NCBI GenBank assembly: GCA_023390245.1
Contig: JAEWDF010000067.1
Span: forward strand, 1-25,968
Source of the DNA: Pseudomonadota bacterium
GTDB taxonomy: Bacteria > Pseudomonadota > Alphaproteobacteria > Caulobacterales > Caulobacteraceae
DNA length: 25,968 nucleotides
Direction: 5' to 3'
The position numbers and the translations under genes are program-made. The stretch's first letter is position 1, and each line of letters starts with the position of its first letter. The notes beneath the pieces were generated by a model. That model ran no database searches. It had not been told where the DNA came from and was given only the letters and a program-made list of their open reading frames with translations. Shown here in pieces: positions 1 through 7,759 of this stretch.

Positions 1-1
1 G

Positions 2-217
2 CGACCATTTTACAAACGGAAGGCTAAGTTCGGCGGGCTCGACGTGTCGGAGGCTCGGCGGCTGAAGACGCTCGAGGATGAGAACGCCCGGCTGAAGCGG
101 ATGCTGGCGGACGCGATGTTGGACAACCTGGCGCTGAAGGACCTGCTGGGAAAAAAGTGGTGGCGCCCGCCGGCTATTGCAAGGCGGCTGGTCATCTGCA
201 GGCCGCCTACGAGATGA
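2..217 (+). pseudogene. IS3-family orfA, 3' fragment
   Basis: Reading from base 2, the frame gives about 71 residues beginning RPFYKRKAKFGG, then DVSEARRLKTLEDENARLKR and MLDNLALKDLLGKKW. This is the leucine-zipper-like C-terminal half of the IS3-family OrfA DNA-binding protein. The N-terminal helix-turn-helix part lies to the left of the window. The frame closes at TGA 215-217, shortly after the slippery site, as expected for orfA. Whether the missing 5' part is intact cannot be seen, so fragment status here is partly a window-edge effect. The partner orfB is clearly broken. Confidence 0.8.
151..157 (+). other. Programmed -1 frameshift slippery site (A AAA AAG)
   Basis: The heptamer A-AAA-AAG spans 151-157. 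In the orfA frame the codons are ..A/AAA/AAG, which is the X-XXY-YYZ arrangement used for -1 slippage in IS3-family elements. Shifting back one base enters the orfB frame at GTG 157. The site survives although the downstream transposase is destroyed. Confidence 0.75.
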
Positions 218-795
218 GCGAACGGCGGGCGTGCCGTGTGTTGGGCGTCGATCGGACGAACGTGCACTATCAGGCGACGCGCCCGGACGACGGCGTCCCG
301 CGCGATCGGCTGAAGGCCCTGGCCCAGGCGCGTCGGCGGTTCGGCTATTGTGGCCTGCACGTTGGACGCCGTCATCCGGCAGCGTGGCCGGCCCGCTGCC
401 ATCGTCAGCGACAAGGGCACGGAATACACCTCCAACGCGGTCCTGGCTTGGGCCGACGACACCGGCGTCGGCTGGCATTATATCGCGCCGGGCAAGCCCC
501 AGCAGAACGGATTCAACGAGAGCTTCACCGGGCGGCTGCGCGACGAACTGTTGAACGAGACGTTGTTCCGATCCCTGCCGCACGACCCGCGGTGTTGGAG
601 GCCTGGCGGCGTGATTACAACGAGTAGCGTCCGCACTCGAGGCTCGGATGGCTGACGCCGCAGGCTTACGCAGAAGCGCTCACCCGACAGATCGGCCGGT
701 CCGCCGCGCTGGTTGCAGGCTGCGCTGACCGGCCTGTTGCCAACCCAGCCAATCACGGCTCAGATCAACCCAGGACTCTCGTTATCGCTGGATGA
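157..795 (+). pseudogene. IS3-family transposase orfB, disrupted
   Basis: The 5' part (157 to about 345) reads in the -1 frame through RRACRVLGVDRTNVHYQ and LKALAQARRRFGY, the usual HTH_21 region of OrfB. At about 347-355 the sequence jumps, in another frame, to LDAVIRQRGRPAAIVSDKGTEYTS and GKPQQNGFNESF. These carry the second Asp and the Glu of the DDE catalytic triad. The segment that should hold the first Asp is gone, so there is an internal deletion. Near 578-590 the frame changes again. The tail then reads VLEAWRRDYNE, a TAG stop at 625-627, and RPHSRLGWLTPQAYAEAL onward to TGA 793-795. A deletion, at least one frameshift and an in-frame stop make it non-functional. Confidence 0.85.
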
Positions 796-813
796 GAAAC
801 GGGGGTCACGTCA
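796..813 (+). repeat. Probable right terminal inverted repeat of the IS3 remnant
   Basis: The 18 bases after the orfB stop read GAAACGGGGGTCACGTCA. Their reverse complement begins TGACGTGACCCCC, with the TG...CA ends usual in the IS3 family. The left partner is outside the window, so the repeat is inferred from position and terminal dinucleotide only. Confidence 0.45.
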
Positions 814-929
814 AGGAGGTTGCGTCCCAGGCCGCTGAACCGGAAGATCATACCATTAAACAATGCTTTGTACGGTAACCGACACGGCCATGACCGCGTT
901 GCCTTACGAGCTTGGTCTGTTACACGGCT

Positions 930-1517
930 GTGAATGACAACCCGGTTCATGCCCTTTCAATCCAGTGCGGCCCGCGCTTGAGCGCCCGTCTGGCCCTCCG
1001 CCACGCCACAAGGGCCGAGCATGAGGCGGTGGACGCCGCCTTCTCTCGGTACGACGTGTCCATTTTAGAAGGCTACGGCCGGTTCCTCGCCGCGCAGAGC
1101 AGGGTGTTCGGGCCGATTGAATCGGCGTTGGAGGCCGCAGGGATCGAAGCCCTGGTCGAGGATTGGCCGCTGCGCCGTCGCGCCGCCCGGCTCACCGCCG
1201 ACCTGGAGGACCTCGGCGTCTCGATCGGGTTTCCGGCCGTTTCCGCCCCCGCGCTGTCCGGGCCCGCCGCCGTGCTGGGCGCCCTCTATGTGCTGGAAGG
1301 CTCCCGCATGGGCGGGGCGCTCCTGAGGCGCGCCCTGCCTCCAGGAGCGCCCGCCCGTTTCCTCGCCGACGATGATCGCGCCGCCCGCTGGCGCGTACTC
1401 ATGGACCTGCTCGACCAACGACTGGCCGACCCGCAGGAATTGGACGTCGCCGTGACGTCGGCCCGTGCGGTCTTCCACGCCTTCCTCGCCGCCGCTGATT
1501 TCAGGACCGCCGCATGA
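930..1517 (+). CDS. bphO: Biliverdin-producing heme oxygenase (BphO)
   Basis: The product opens heme to biliverdin IXalpha, the chromophore of the adjacent bacteriophytochrome. It is a soluble cytoplasmic enzyme. The frame shows the heme-oxygenase N-terminal pattern LRHATRAEHEAVD, whose last His (residue 31 from this start) should be the proximal heme ligand, and the distal-helix signature LYVLEGSRMGG. About 195 residues is normal for bacterial BphO. No clear ribosome site marks the start: GTG 930 is chosen, but TTG 912 and TTG 978 are in the same frame and equally hard to exclude. The stop overlaps the start of bphP by four bases (ATGA, 1514-1517), so chromophore synthesis and apoprotein are translationally coupled. 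This is a common arrangement for bacteriophytochromes. Confidence 0.88.
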   Translation: MNDNPVHALSIQCGPRLSARLALRHATRAEHEAVDAAFSRYDVSILEGYGRFLAAQSRVFGPIESALEAAGIEALVEDWPLRRRAARLTADLEDLGVSIGFPAVSAPALSGPAAVLGALYVLEGSRMGGALLRRALPPGAPARFLADDDRAARWRVLMDLLDQRLADPQELDVAVTSARAVFHAFLAAADFRTAA

Positions 1518-4084
1518 CCGACACGCTCAACGGTCCCGTCGACCTGACCAATTGTGATCGCGAACCGATCCATCTGTTGGGCGCCATCCAGCCCATAGGC
1601 TTCCTGGTCAGCTTGACCGAGGACTGGACCGTTGAACGGGTTTCGGCCAACCTCGAGGCCTTCGCCGGCGTCCCGGCGCGCCAAGCGATCGGGCGACCGA
1701 TCGACAGCCTGTTCCACGCCGAAGCCGTCCACACCCTGCGCAACCGCGTGGCCATGCTGCGCGGCGCCGACGCGGTTGAGCGCATATTCCACCATCGCCT
1801 GATCGAAGGACGCGATCCTTTCGACGTGGCCATCCATGTCTCCGACGGGCGCATCGTCATAGAGGCCCAGCCGTCCAGCGAACCCAGCGGCGATGCGACC
1901 AACACCGTCCGATCCATGATCGCCCGGCTGGACCAGACCGTGGACTTCCCTCGCTTCTTCAACGAAGGCGCCCGTCTGGTCCGCGCCCTGACCGGCATCG
2001 ACCGGGTGATGATCTATCGCTTCGCCGAGGACGGTTCCGGCGAGGTCGTGGCCGAGGCCGCCAAGGCCGGCATCGGCAGCTTCAAGGGCCTGCACTACCC
2101 GGCCACCGACATCCCGCGCCAGGCGAGGGAGCTCTACAAGCGCAACCTGCTGCGCATCATCAGCGACGTCGAAGCCGAACCGGTTCCGGTCGCGCCCGCG
2201 CGCGACGGCGACGGGCGCCTGCTGGACTTGTCGCTGTCCGTCCTGCGCAGCGTCTCGCCGATCCACATCGAATACCTGCGCAACATGGGCGTGCGCGCCT
2301 CCATGTCGATCTCGATCATCGTCGACGACAAGCTGTGGGGCCTGTTCGCCTGCCACCACTACAGCCCGATGGTCCCAACCTTTGAGCGCCGCTCGGTTTG
2401 CGAACTGCTGGCCCAGATGTTCTCGATGCGGCTGGAGAGCCGCGAGCGCAAGGAATTGGTCGAGTTCGAACGCCGCGCGCGAAACATCGCGGATCAGCTT
2501 CTGGGCGCCGTGGCCTCCGACGACACCCTGCTGAACGATCCCGACTGGCTCAGTGAAATCCTCACCAGCGCCATTCCCGCTGACGGGGTCGGCGTCTGGA
2601 TCAACGGCAGTTACGCCTTCTCCGGCGTGACCCCCGACGCTGCGGCCTTCAGGCGGATTGTCGCCCGCCTGACCGAGATTAGTCCCGACCGCGTCTACAG
2701 CACCGATCACATCGCCAATCTGGTCGAGGATGCGGACGCTTTCGCCTCGTCCGCCGCCGGGCTCCTGGCCATTCCGATCTCGCGCGCGGCGCCCAATTTC
2801 GTCATCCTGTTCCGGCAGGAGTTGATCCGTTCGGTCAGCTGGGGCGGCGATCCTCATAAGCCCGTCGAATACGGTCCAAACGGTCCCCGCCTGACGCCGC
2901 GCGAAAGCTTCGCCGAATGGAAGGAGACGGTCGAGGGCCGCGCCCGCGCCTTCACGCCCTCGGAACTCCGCGTCGCCGAAACCCTGCGCGCCACCTTGAT
3001 CGAGGTCGTCCTGCGCATGGCCGACGAGGCCACCATGCAACGGCAGCAGGCCAATGAGCGCCAGGAACTGCTGATCGCCGAGCTGAATCACCGGGTGCGC
3101 AACATCCTGGGCGTGATCCGGGGCCTCATACGCCAGTCCAAGCCGCACGACGATTCCATCGAAAGCTTCGTCAAGCTGGTCGACGGCCGCATCCACGCGC
3201 TGGCCCGCGCCCACAACCAGATCACCGACGACCACTGGGGGCCGGCGCCGCTACAGGCTCTGATCGACGCGGAGGCCGCCGCCTTCCTCGCCGATCGGCC
3301 CGATCGCATCCGCTCCAGCGGCGGCCACGTCCTTCTGAATCCCCAGGCCTATTCGACCATGGCGCTGGTGATCCACGAACTGGTCACCAACTCCGCCAAA
3401 TACGGCAGCCTTTCGGACGGCGGCACGGTCGATATCGACTGGCGGCCGAGCGACGAAGGAGATCTTCTCATCGAATGGCGCGAGCGTGGCGGCCCCCCGG
3501 TCAGGCCGCCGTCGCGCAAGGGGTTCGGCTCCACCATCATCAGCCGTTCCGTGCCCTACGACCTGGGCGGCGAGGCCGGCATCGACTATGCAATCGACGG
3601 GGTCGTCGCGCGCTTCTGCATTCCGGCTCGTCACGTCTCGGAGAAGGGCAAGGACCAGACGCCCAAGATTCGCTTTCCTCGCCCCGCAGTGGGCCATCCC
3701 ACCCCGCCGCCGACCGCGATCTTGACCGGCCAACGGGTGCTGTTGGTCGAGGACAGCCTGATCATCGCCCTGGACGCCGACGATGTGCTGACCCGCCTGG
3801 GCGCTGACGCGGTTGACACCGCCTCGACCGTGGAGGCGGCCCTCGATTCCATCACCCTGTCGCCGCCGACCCTAGCCATGCTGGATATCAACCTGGGCGA
3901 CCGGACCAGCTACCCTATCGCTGATCGGCTGGCCGCGCTGGGAGTGCCTTTCTTGTTCGCCTCCGGTTATGGCGAACAGTCCAAGCTTCCTGAGGCTCAC
4001 GCCGCGCGCGCAGTTCTGCAGAAGCCCTACACGCTCGAGAACGTGGCGCGAGCGCTCGATACGCTCATATGCGAACACGAATAG
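1514..4084 (+). CDS. bphP: Bacteriophytochrome hybrid HWE histidine kinase with receiver domain
   Basis: This is a red/far-red photoreceptor kinase of 856 residues. PAS: the biliverdin-binding Cys is C14 in LTNCDREPIH. GAF: PATDIPRQAR, with D199 as the PASDIP aspartate, and CHHYSP. PHY: the tongue motif PRESFAEW at about 462. Kinase: ELNHRVRN with phospho-acceptor H526, then HELVTNSAKYGSLS and IEWRERGG, the WxE that defines HWE kinases. A C-terminal receiver (VLLVEDS; phospho-acceptor D791 in MLDINLG) makes it a hybrid kinase. All conserved photosensory elements are visible, so it should be photoactive. One deviation is QPIG where most bacteriophytochromes have QPHG (I28). An AGGA ribosome site at 1503-1506 supports the ATG at 1514. 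No separate output regulator lies beside it, so its target is unknown. Confidence 0.95.
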   Translation: MTDTLNGPVDLTNCDREPIHLLGAIQPIGFLVSLTEDWTVERVSANLEAFAGVPARQAIGRPIDSLFHAEAVHTLRNRVAMLRGADAVERIFHHRLIEGRDPFDVAIHVSDGRIVIEAQPSSEPSGDATNTVRSMIARLDQTVDFPRFFNEGARLVRALTGIDRVMIYRFAEDGSGEVVAEAAKAGIGSFKGLHYPATDIPRQARELYKRNLLRIISDVEAEPVPVAPARDGDGRLLDLSLSVLRSVSPIHIEYLRNMGVRASMSISIIVDDKLWGLFACHHYSPMVPTFERRSVCELLAQMFSMRLESRERKELVEFERRARNIADQLLGAVASDDTLLNDPDWLSEILTSAIPADGVGVWINGSYAFSGVTPDAAAFRRIVARLTEISPDRVYSTDHIANLVEDADAFASSAAGLLAIPISRAAPNFVILFRQELIRSVSWGGDPHKPVEYGPNGPRLTPRESFAEWKETVEGRARAFTPSELRVAETLRATLIEVVLRMADEATMQRQQANERQELLIAELNHRVRNILGVIRGLIRQSKPHDDSIESFVKLVDGRIHALARAHNQITDDHWGPAPLQALIDAEAAAFLADRPDRIRSSGGHVLLNPQAYSTMALVIHELVTNSAKYGSLSDGGTVDIDWRPSDEGDLLIEWRERGGPPVRPPSRKGFGSTIISRSVPYDLGGEAGIDYAIDGVVARFCIPARHVSEKGKDQTPKIRFPRPAVGHPTPPPTAILTGQRVLLVEDSLIIALDADDVLTRLGADAVDTASTVEAALDSITLSPPTLAMLDINLGDRTSYPIADRLAALGVPFLFASGYGEQSKLPEAHAARAVLQKPYTLENVARALDTLICEHE

Positions 4085-4214
4085 CTTCAGGGCCAATCGT
4101 CGGTCTGTTCGAAGGTGCTGGACGTGCAGAGACCGTCTCACCCCGGCAGAGCCGACTCGATCCTGATGACGAGCAGGCGCCCATAAATTGAAGGCAATTG
4201 CCCGCGCACGTCCA

Positions 4215-4240
4215 TTGACATATGAAACAGGGGCTCGAAT
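4215..4240 (+). promoter_or_regulatory. Predicted promoter of the xylX operon
   Basis: TTGACA at 4215-4220 is followed, after 12 bases, by GCTCGAAT at 4233-4240. This fits the Caulobacter housekeeping form TTGaCGS-N10-14-GCTANAWC at most positions. The alternative reading as TTGACA-N17-AATGAT also gives a reasonable sigma-70 promoter. The 14-bp operator begins at the last base of this element, so a bound repressor would cover the start site. The assignment rests on consensus matching only. Confidence 0.6.
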
Positions 4241-4253
4241 GATAGCGCTACCA
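4240..4253 (+). promoter_or_regulatory. LacI-family operator, copy 1 (xylX operon)
   Basis: TGATAGCGCTACCA is centred on the palindrome TAGCGCTA. The same 14-mer recurs exactly in this window at 24985-24998 and, in reverse orientation, at 11234-11247, always upstream of a gene or operon of the locus. It closely resembles the Caulobacter xylose operator that I know from XylR work (TGTTAGCGCTACCA type). It overlaps the predicted -10/start region, consistent with repression by steric block. Confidence 0.85.
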
Positions 4254-4286
4254 AGATGACTGCCTTGGAATGGCGGCGGCGAGGAA

Positions 4287-5441
4287 ATGACCCAACTTAT
4301 CGATGACTTGCCTGCCGACTGGCGCGACGGCGTATTTCTGGGCCGAGTGGATTTCGGCCGGGGGCCGGTCCCGGCCTTGGTGCGCGCTGGGCGGTTGATC
4401 GATTTGTCGGAACGTGCGCCCACCGCGTCAGAGGCGGCGCGTTTATCCGACCTATCGGACGCCGACGGCCGGGACCTGGGTGACCTTGAGGACATTGGGC
4501 TCGTCGCTAAGGTGGAAGCTGACGCCAACGTTGTCCTGTCGCCGATCGATCTTCAGTGCATCAAAGCCTCGGGCGTGACCTTCGCGGTCTCTGCTGTCGA
4601 GCGCGTGATCGAGGAGCGGGCCTGCGGAGATCTGCAGAAGGCGCAGGCGATCCGGCAAACCCTGGCCGAGCGGGTAGGGGCCGACCTTTCGGCGGTGAAG
4701 CCGGGTTCGGACCAGGCGATGGCGTTGAAGGACGTCCTTATCGCCGACGGCCTGTGGTCGCAGTATCTGGAAGTGGCCATCGGCAAGGACGCCGAGATAT
4801 TCACCAAGGCGCCGATCCTGTCGTCAGTGGGGTGGGGCGCCCAGGTCGGGGTGCGGCCGGACAGCGCCTGGAACAATCCCGAGCCGGAAATCGCGATCAT
4901 CTGCGATCCGCAGGGACGGGCTGTTGGCGCGACCCTTGGCAATGACGTCAATCTTCGCGACATCGAAGGTCGGTCCGCCCTGCTGCTGGGCAAGGCCAAG
5001 GACAATACCGCTTCGGCCGCGCTGGGTCCGTTCGTGCGGCTGTTCGATGATGGGTTCACGATGGACGACGTCCGCGGGGCGACAGTCGCTCTCACGGTCA
5101 AGGGGCAGGACGGCTTCGTGCTGGAGGGGCAATCGTCGATGCGGTTGATCAGCCGCGATCCGCTGGATCTGATCGGCCAGACCCTGAACGAGAACCACCA
5201 GTATCCGGATGGCTTTGTCCTGTATTTGGGAACGATGTTCGCGCCGGTCGAGGATCGCGATGCGCCGGGGCAGGGCTTTACCCACAAGGTCGGCGACGAG
5301 GTGACGGTGACGTCCGAACGCCTGGGCACTCTGCGCAACCGCGTGACGACAACCGACAAGGCCGCGCCGTGGAGTTTCGGCGTGGCGGACCTCATGTACA
5401 ATCTGGCCGCTCGCGGCCTGCTGCGGGAACGGGCTCTTTGA
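4287..5441 (+). CDS. xylX: 2-keto-3-deoxy-D-xylonate dehydratase (XylX), FAH family
   Basis: The enzyme dehydrates 2-keto-3-deoxyxylonate to 2-oxoglutarate semialdehyde in the Weimberg pathway. It is cytosolic and metal dependent. The 384-residue protein has a C-terminal fumarylacetoacetate-hydrolase-type fold: the metal-ligand set appears as NPEPEIA (E199, E201) and GNDVNLRDIEGRS (D220), followed by LLGKAKDNTAS with the conserved lysine (K236/K238). The N-terminus (LPADWRDGVFLGRVDFG) matches Caulobacter XylX as I recall it, which separates it from other FAH-family members such as arabonate enzymes. It is the first gene of the operon and lies directly behind the predicted promoter and operator. 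A GAGG ribosome site ends only two bases before the ATG, which is tight but fits the family's start. The stop overlaps the xylB start. Confidence 0.9.
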   Translation: MTQLIDDLPADWRDGVFLGRVDFGRGPVPALVRAGRLIDLSERAPTASEAARLSDLSDADGRDLGDLEDIGLVAKVEADANVVLSPIDLQCIKASGVTFAVSAVERVIEERACGDLQKAQAIRQTLAERVGADLSAVKPGSDQAMALKDVLIADGLWSQYLEVAIGKDAEIFTKAPILSSVGWGAQVGVRPDSAWNNPEPEIAIICDPQGRAVGATLGNDVNLRDIEGRSALLLGKAKDNTASAALGPFVRLFDDGFTMDDVRGATVALTVKGQDGFVLEGQSSMRLISRDPLDLIGQTLNENHQYPDGFVLYLGTMFAPVEDRDAPGQGFTHKVGDEVTVTSERLGTLRNRVTTTDKAAPWSFGVADLMYNLAARGLLRERAL

Positions 5442-6196
5442 GTAACGCCATTTATCCTTCGCTCGAGGGCAAGCTGGTGGTCGTCACCGGCGGCGGCTCG
5501 GGCATCGGCGCCGGATTCGCGGAAGGGTTCGCTCGGCAGGGCGCGCGGGTGGTGTTCCTGGATATCGCCGAGGAGGAGTCCCTGGCGCTGGAGCGGTCTC
5601 TGAGCGGCCTGTCGCCCGCCCCGGTCTTTCATCGCTGCGACCTGACGGACGTGAAGGCGCTTCAGACCTGTCTGGCTCAGGTCATCGCCGAACATGGCGC
5701 GGTGGATGTGCTGGTCAACAACGCCGCCAACGACGACCGCCACGCCCTGGCTGAGGTCACGCCCGACTATTGGGACGACCGGATCAATGTGAACCTGCGG
5801 CACCTGTTCTTCGCCGCCCAGGCGGTGGCGCCAGGCATGAGGGCCAGGGGCGCCGGCGTGATCCTGAACCTGGGGTCGATCAGCTGGCATCTGGGTCTGC
5901 CGGACCTGTCGCTCTACGAGACGGCCAAGGCGGGCATAGAGGGCATGACCCGCGCCCTGGCGCGCGAACTGGGCGGCGACGGCGTGCGCGTCGTCTGCAT
6001 CGTGCCGGGCAATGTCCAGACCCCCCGTCAGATGCAGTGGTACACGCCCGAGGGCGAAGCCGAGATCGTGGCGGCTCAATGCCTGAAGGGCCGGTTGCAG
6101 CCCAGCGACGTGGCCGCGCTCGGCCTGTTCCTGGCCTCGGACGACGCACGCTTGATTACAGGCCACGAGTATTTCGTGGATGCAGGCTGGCGGTAG
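5438..6196 (+). CDS. xylB: D-xylose 1-dehydrogenase (NAD-dependent SDR, XylB)
   Basis: This enzyme oxidises D-xylose to xylonolactone, the first step of the Weimberg pathway. The short-chain dehydrogenase has the cofactor motif TGGGSGIGAG near residue 17, NNAAND in place of the common NNAG motif, a catalytic Ser in NLGSISWHLG, and YETAK for the catalytic Tyr/Lys. The C-terminus ends HEYFVDAGWR. The sequence closely follows the Caulobacter xylose dehydrogenase that I recall, including the N-terminus SNAIYPSLEGK. That match selects the TTG start at 5438, which overlaps the xylX stop (TTGA, 5438-5441), an arrangement that implies translational coupling. An upstream in-frame ATG at 5369 would add 23 residues that look like read-through of xylX in another frame. 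With TTG the protein has 252 residues, normal for the family. Confidence 0.92.
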   Translation: MSNAIYPSLEGKLVVVTGGGSGIGAGFAEGFARQGARVVFLDIAEEESLALERSLSGLSPAPVFHRCDLTDVKALQTCLAQVIAEHGAVDVLVNNAANDDRHALAEVTPDYWDDRINVNLRHLFFAAQAVAPGMRARGAGVILNLGSISWHLGLPDLSLYETAKAGIEGMTRALARELGGDGVRVVCIVPGNVQTPRQMQWYTPEGEAEIVAAQCLKGRLQPSDVAALGLFLASDDARLITGHEYFVDAGWR

Positions 6197-6250
6197 GGTC
6201 TTCTAAGCGTTTCACGCCCGCGTCAGACGGGTTCGGGAGGGATCAACGGA

Positions 6251-7684
6251 ATGGCTGGACCAACGGGGGGCGCAGGCCCTGACATCGCGGGATCGGACCG
6301 CGTCAACATGGCGTTCATCGCCCTGATCGTGGCGGTGGCCACCATCGGCGGCTTTATGTTCGGCTACGATTCCGGCGTCATCAACGGGACGCAGGACGGG
6401 CTGGAAGCCACCTTCGATCTGTCGGCGCTGGGCACGGGCTTCAACGTCGGCGCCATTCTGCTGGGCTGCGCTTTCGGGGCCTTCGCGGCCGGGCGGTTGG
6501 CCGACGCCATCGGCCGGCGCACCGTGATGCAGATCGCGGCGGTCCTGTTCATCATCTCGGCCGTCTGGGCGGGGGCGGCCGACACCTCGGCGCATTTCAT
6601 CATCGCGCGCTTCATCGGCGGTCTGGGCGTGGGGGCGGCCTCGGTGCTGTCGCCGGCCTATATATCGGAGGTCACGCCGGCCTCGATCCGGGGGCGGCTG
6701 TCGTCGGTGCAGCAGATCATGATCATCACCGGCCTGACCGGCGCCTTCGTCGCCAACTGGGCGCTGGCGCGCACGGCCGGCGCCTCGACGGCGGAGTTTT
6801 GGTGGGGCTTTCCCGCCTGGCGCTGGATGTTCTGGCTTCAGGTCATTCCGGCCGCCGTCTATCTGCTGGCGCTGCTGGCCATCCCGGAAAGCCCGCGCTT
6901 TCTGGTCGTGAAGCGCAAGGACGCCCAGGCCGAGGCCGTGCTGTCCAAACTGTTCGGCGCCGGCGCCGGGGCGCGCAAGGTCGGCGAGATCCGCGCCTCG
7001 CTGGCGGCGGACCACAAGCCCAAGTTCGCCGACCTTCTGGACCCGGCCACCCGGAAGGTGCGCCCCGTCGTCTGGGCCGGCCTGATCCTGGCCGTCTTCC
7101 AGCAGCTGGTCGGCATCAACATCGTCTTCTACTACGGCGCGGTGCTGTGGCAGTCAGTCGGCTTCTCCGAGAACGACGCGCTGCAGATCAACATCCTGTC
7201 GGGCGTGCTGTCGATCGCGGCCTGCCTGGCGGCCATCGCCGTGATCGACAGGATCGGGCGCAAGCCTTTGCTGCTGATCGGCTCGGCGGGCATGTTCGTG
7301 ACCCTGGCGGTGGTGGCCTGGTGCTTCTCCGAGGCCGCGCTGGTCGATGGGTCGCTGCACCTGGACGACAACACCGGCCTGGTCGCCCTGATCGCGGCCA
7401 ACGCCTATGTGGTCTTCTTCAACTTCAGCTGGGGCCCGGTGATGTGGGTCATGCTGGGCGAGATGTTCCCGAACCAGATGCGCGGTTCTGCGCTGGCCGT
7501 CGCGGGCTTCGCCCAGTGGATCGCCAACTTCGCCATTTCGGTCAGCTTCCCTTGGATGGCGGCGACGCTGGGCCTGGTGATCACCTACGGCTTCTATGCC
7601 GTCAGCGCCCTGATCTCCTTCTTCCTGGTTCAGGCGTGGGTGAAGGAAACCCGTGGCCGCGAACTGGAAGACATGACCGGCTGA
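6251..7684 (+). CDS. MFS sugar/H+ symporter, probable D-xylose importer
   Basis: The 477-residue inner-membrane permease of the sugar porter family should have 12 transmembrane helices. Diagnostic motifs are GYDSGVINGTQ after helix 1, RFIGGLGVGAASVLSPAYISE (family signature), PESPRFLV before the central loop, QQLVGINIVFYYG in helix 7, DRIGRKPLLL, and GEMFPNQMRG. These match XylE/GLUT-like proteins. Its position between xylB and xylA points to xylose as substrate, although glucose or galactose released from xyloglucan cannot be excluded by sequence. A GGGAGG ribosome site at 6235-6240 precedes the ATG by ten bases. The 54-bp gap to xylB shows no strong promoter. A long hairpin follows the gene. 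Confidence 0.9.
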   Translation: MAGPTGGAGPDIAGSDRVNMAFIALIVAVATIGGFMFGYDSGVINGTQDGLEATFDLSALGTGFNVGAILLGCAFGAFAAGRLADAIGRRTVMQIAAVLFIISAVWAGAADTSAHFIIARFIGGLGVGAASVLSPAYISEVTPASIRGRLSSVQQIMIITGLTGAFVANWALARTAGASTAEFWWGFPAWRWMFWLQVIPAAVYLLALLAIPESPRFLVVKRKDAQAEAVLSKLFGAGAGARKVGEIRASLAADHKPKFADLLDPATRKVRPVVWAGLILAVFQQLVGINIVFYYGAVLWQSVGFSENDALQINILSGVLSIAACLAAIAVIDRIGRKPLLLIGSAGMFVTLAVVAWCFSEAALVDGSLHLDDNTGLVALIAANAYVVFFNFSWGPVMWVMLGEMFPNQMRGSALAVAGFAQWIANFAISVSFPWMAATLGLVITYGFYAVSALISFFLVQAWVKETRGRELEDMTG

Positions 7685-7712
7685 GCGCCGGTCGACACCC
7701 TGTATCCCCCAA

Positions 7713-7738
7713 GCGGGCGACGCTCCCCCGTCGCCCGC
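7713..7738 (+). other. Perfect 10-bp GC-rich hairpin between transporter and xylA
   Basis: GCGGGCGACG (7713-7722) and CGTCGCCCGC (7729-7738) form a perfect 10-bp stem around a six-base loop, CTCCCC. No clean T-run follows (GTCTCTT), so it may be a weak terminator, a transcript-end stabiliser that leaves more transporter or dehydrogenase mRNA, or a processing signal. It is the only sizeable gap in an otherwise tightly packed operon. Confidence 0.65.
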
Positions 7739-7759
7739 GTCTCTTGAAAGGCCCTCGTC

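Larger units (their letters stand above)
1..813 (+). mobile_element. Degenerate IS3-family insertion sequence, right part
   Basis: The stretch holds an orfA 3' fragment, a slippery heptamer, and a broken orfB, in the order and overlapping frames typical of IS3-family elements. The left end lies outside the window. The probable right end is near 813, where the sequence after the orfB stop finishes in CA, as IS3-family ends do. The OrfA tail (DVSEARRLK, then LKDLLGKKW) and OrfB tail (LGWLTPQAYAEAL) resemble the IS407 subgroup, but that subgroup call is from memory. The element cannot encode a full transposase here because the middle of orfB is missing. It sits just upstream of bphO, so it may mark an old insertion or rearrangement boundary. 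Confidence 0.85.

Noticed and set aside
1286..3235. 649-codon antisense frame opposite bphO/bphP
   Set aside because: It has no domain, the composition is that of a shadow frame, and the sense strand has complete phytochrome motifs.
4099..4137. CGGTCT...AGACCG as a terminator after bphP
   Set aside because: It is a six-base stem with a loop of about 25 bases and no T-run, so too weak to call.
6202..6215. AAGCGTTTCACG between xylB and the transporter as an operator
   Set aside because: It lacks the central AGCGCT and matches about half of the positions.
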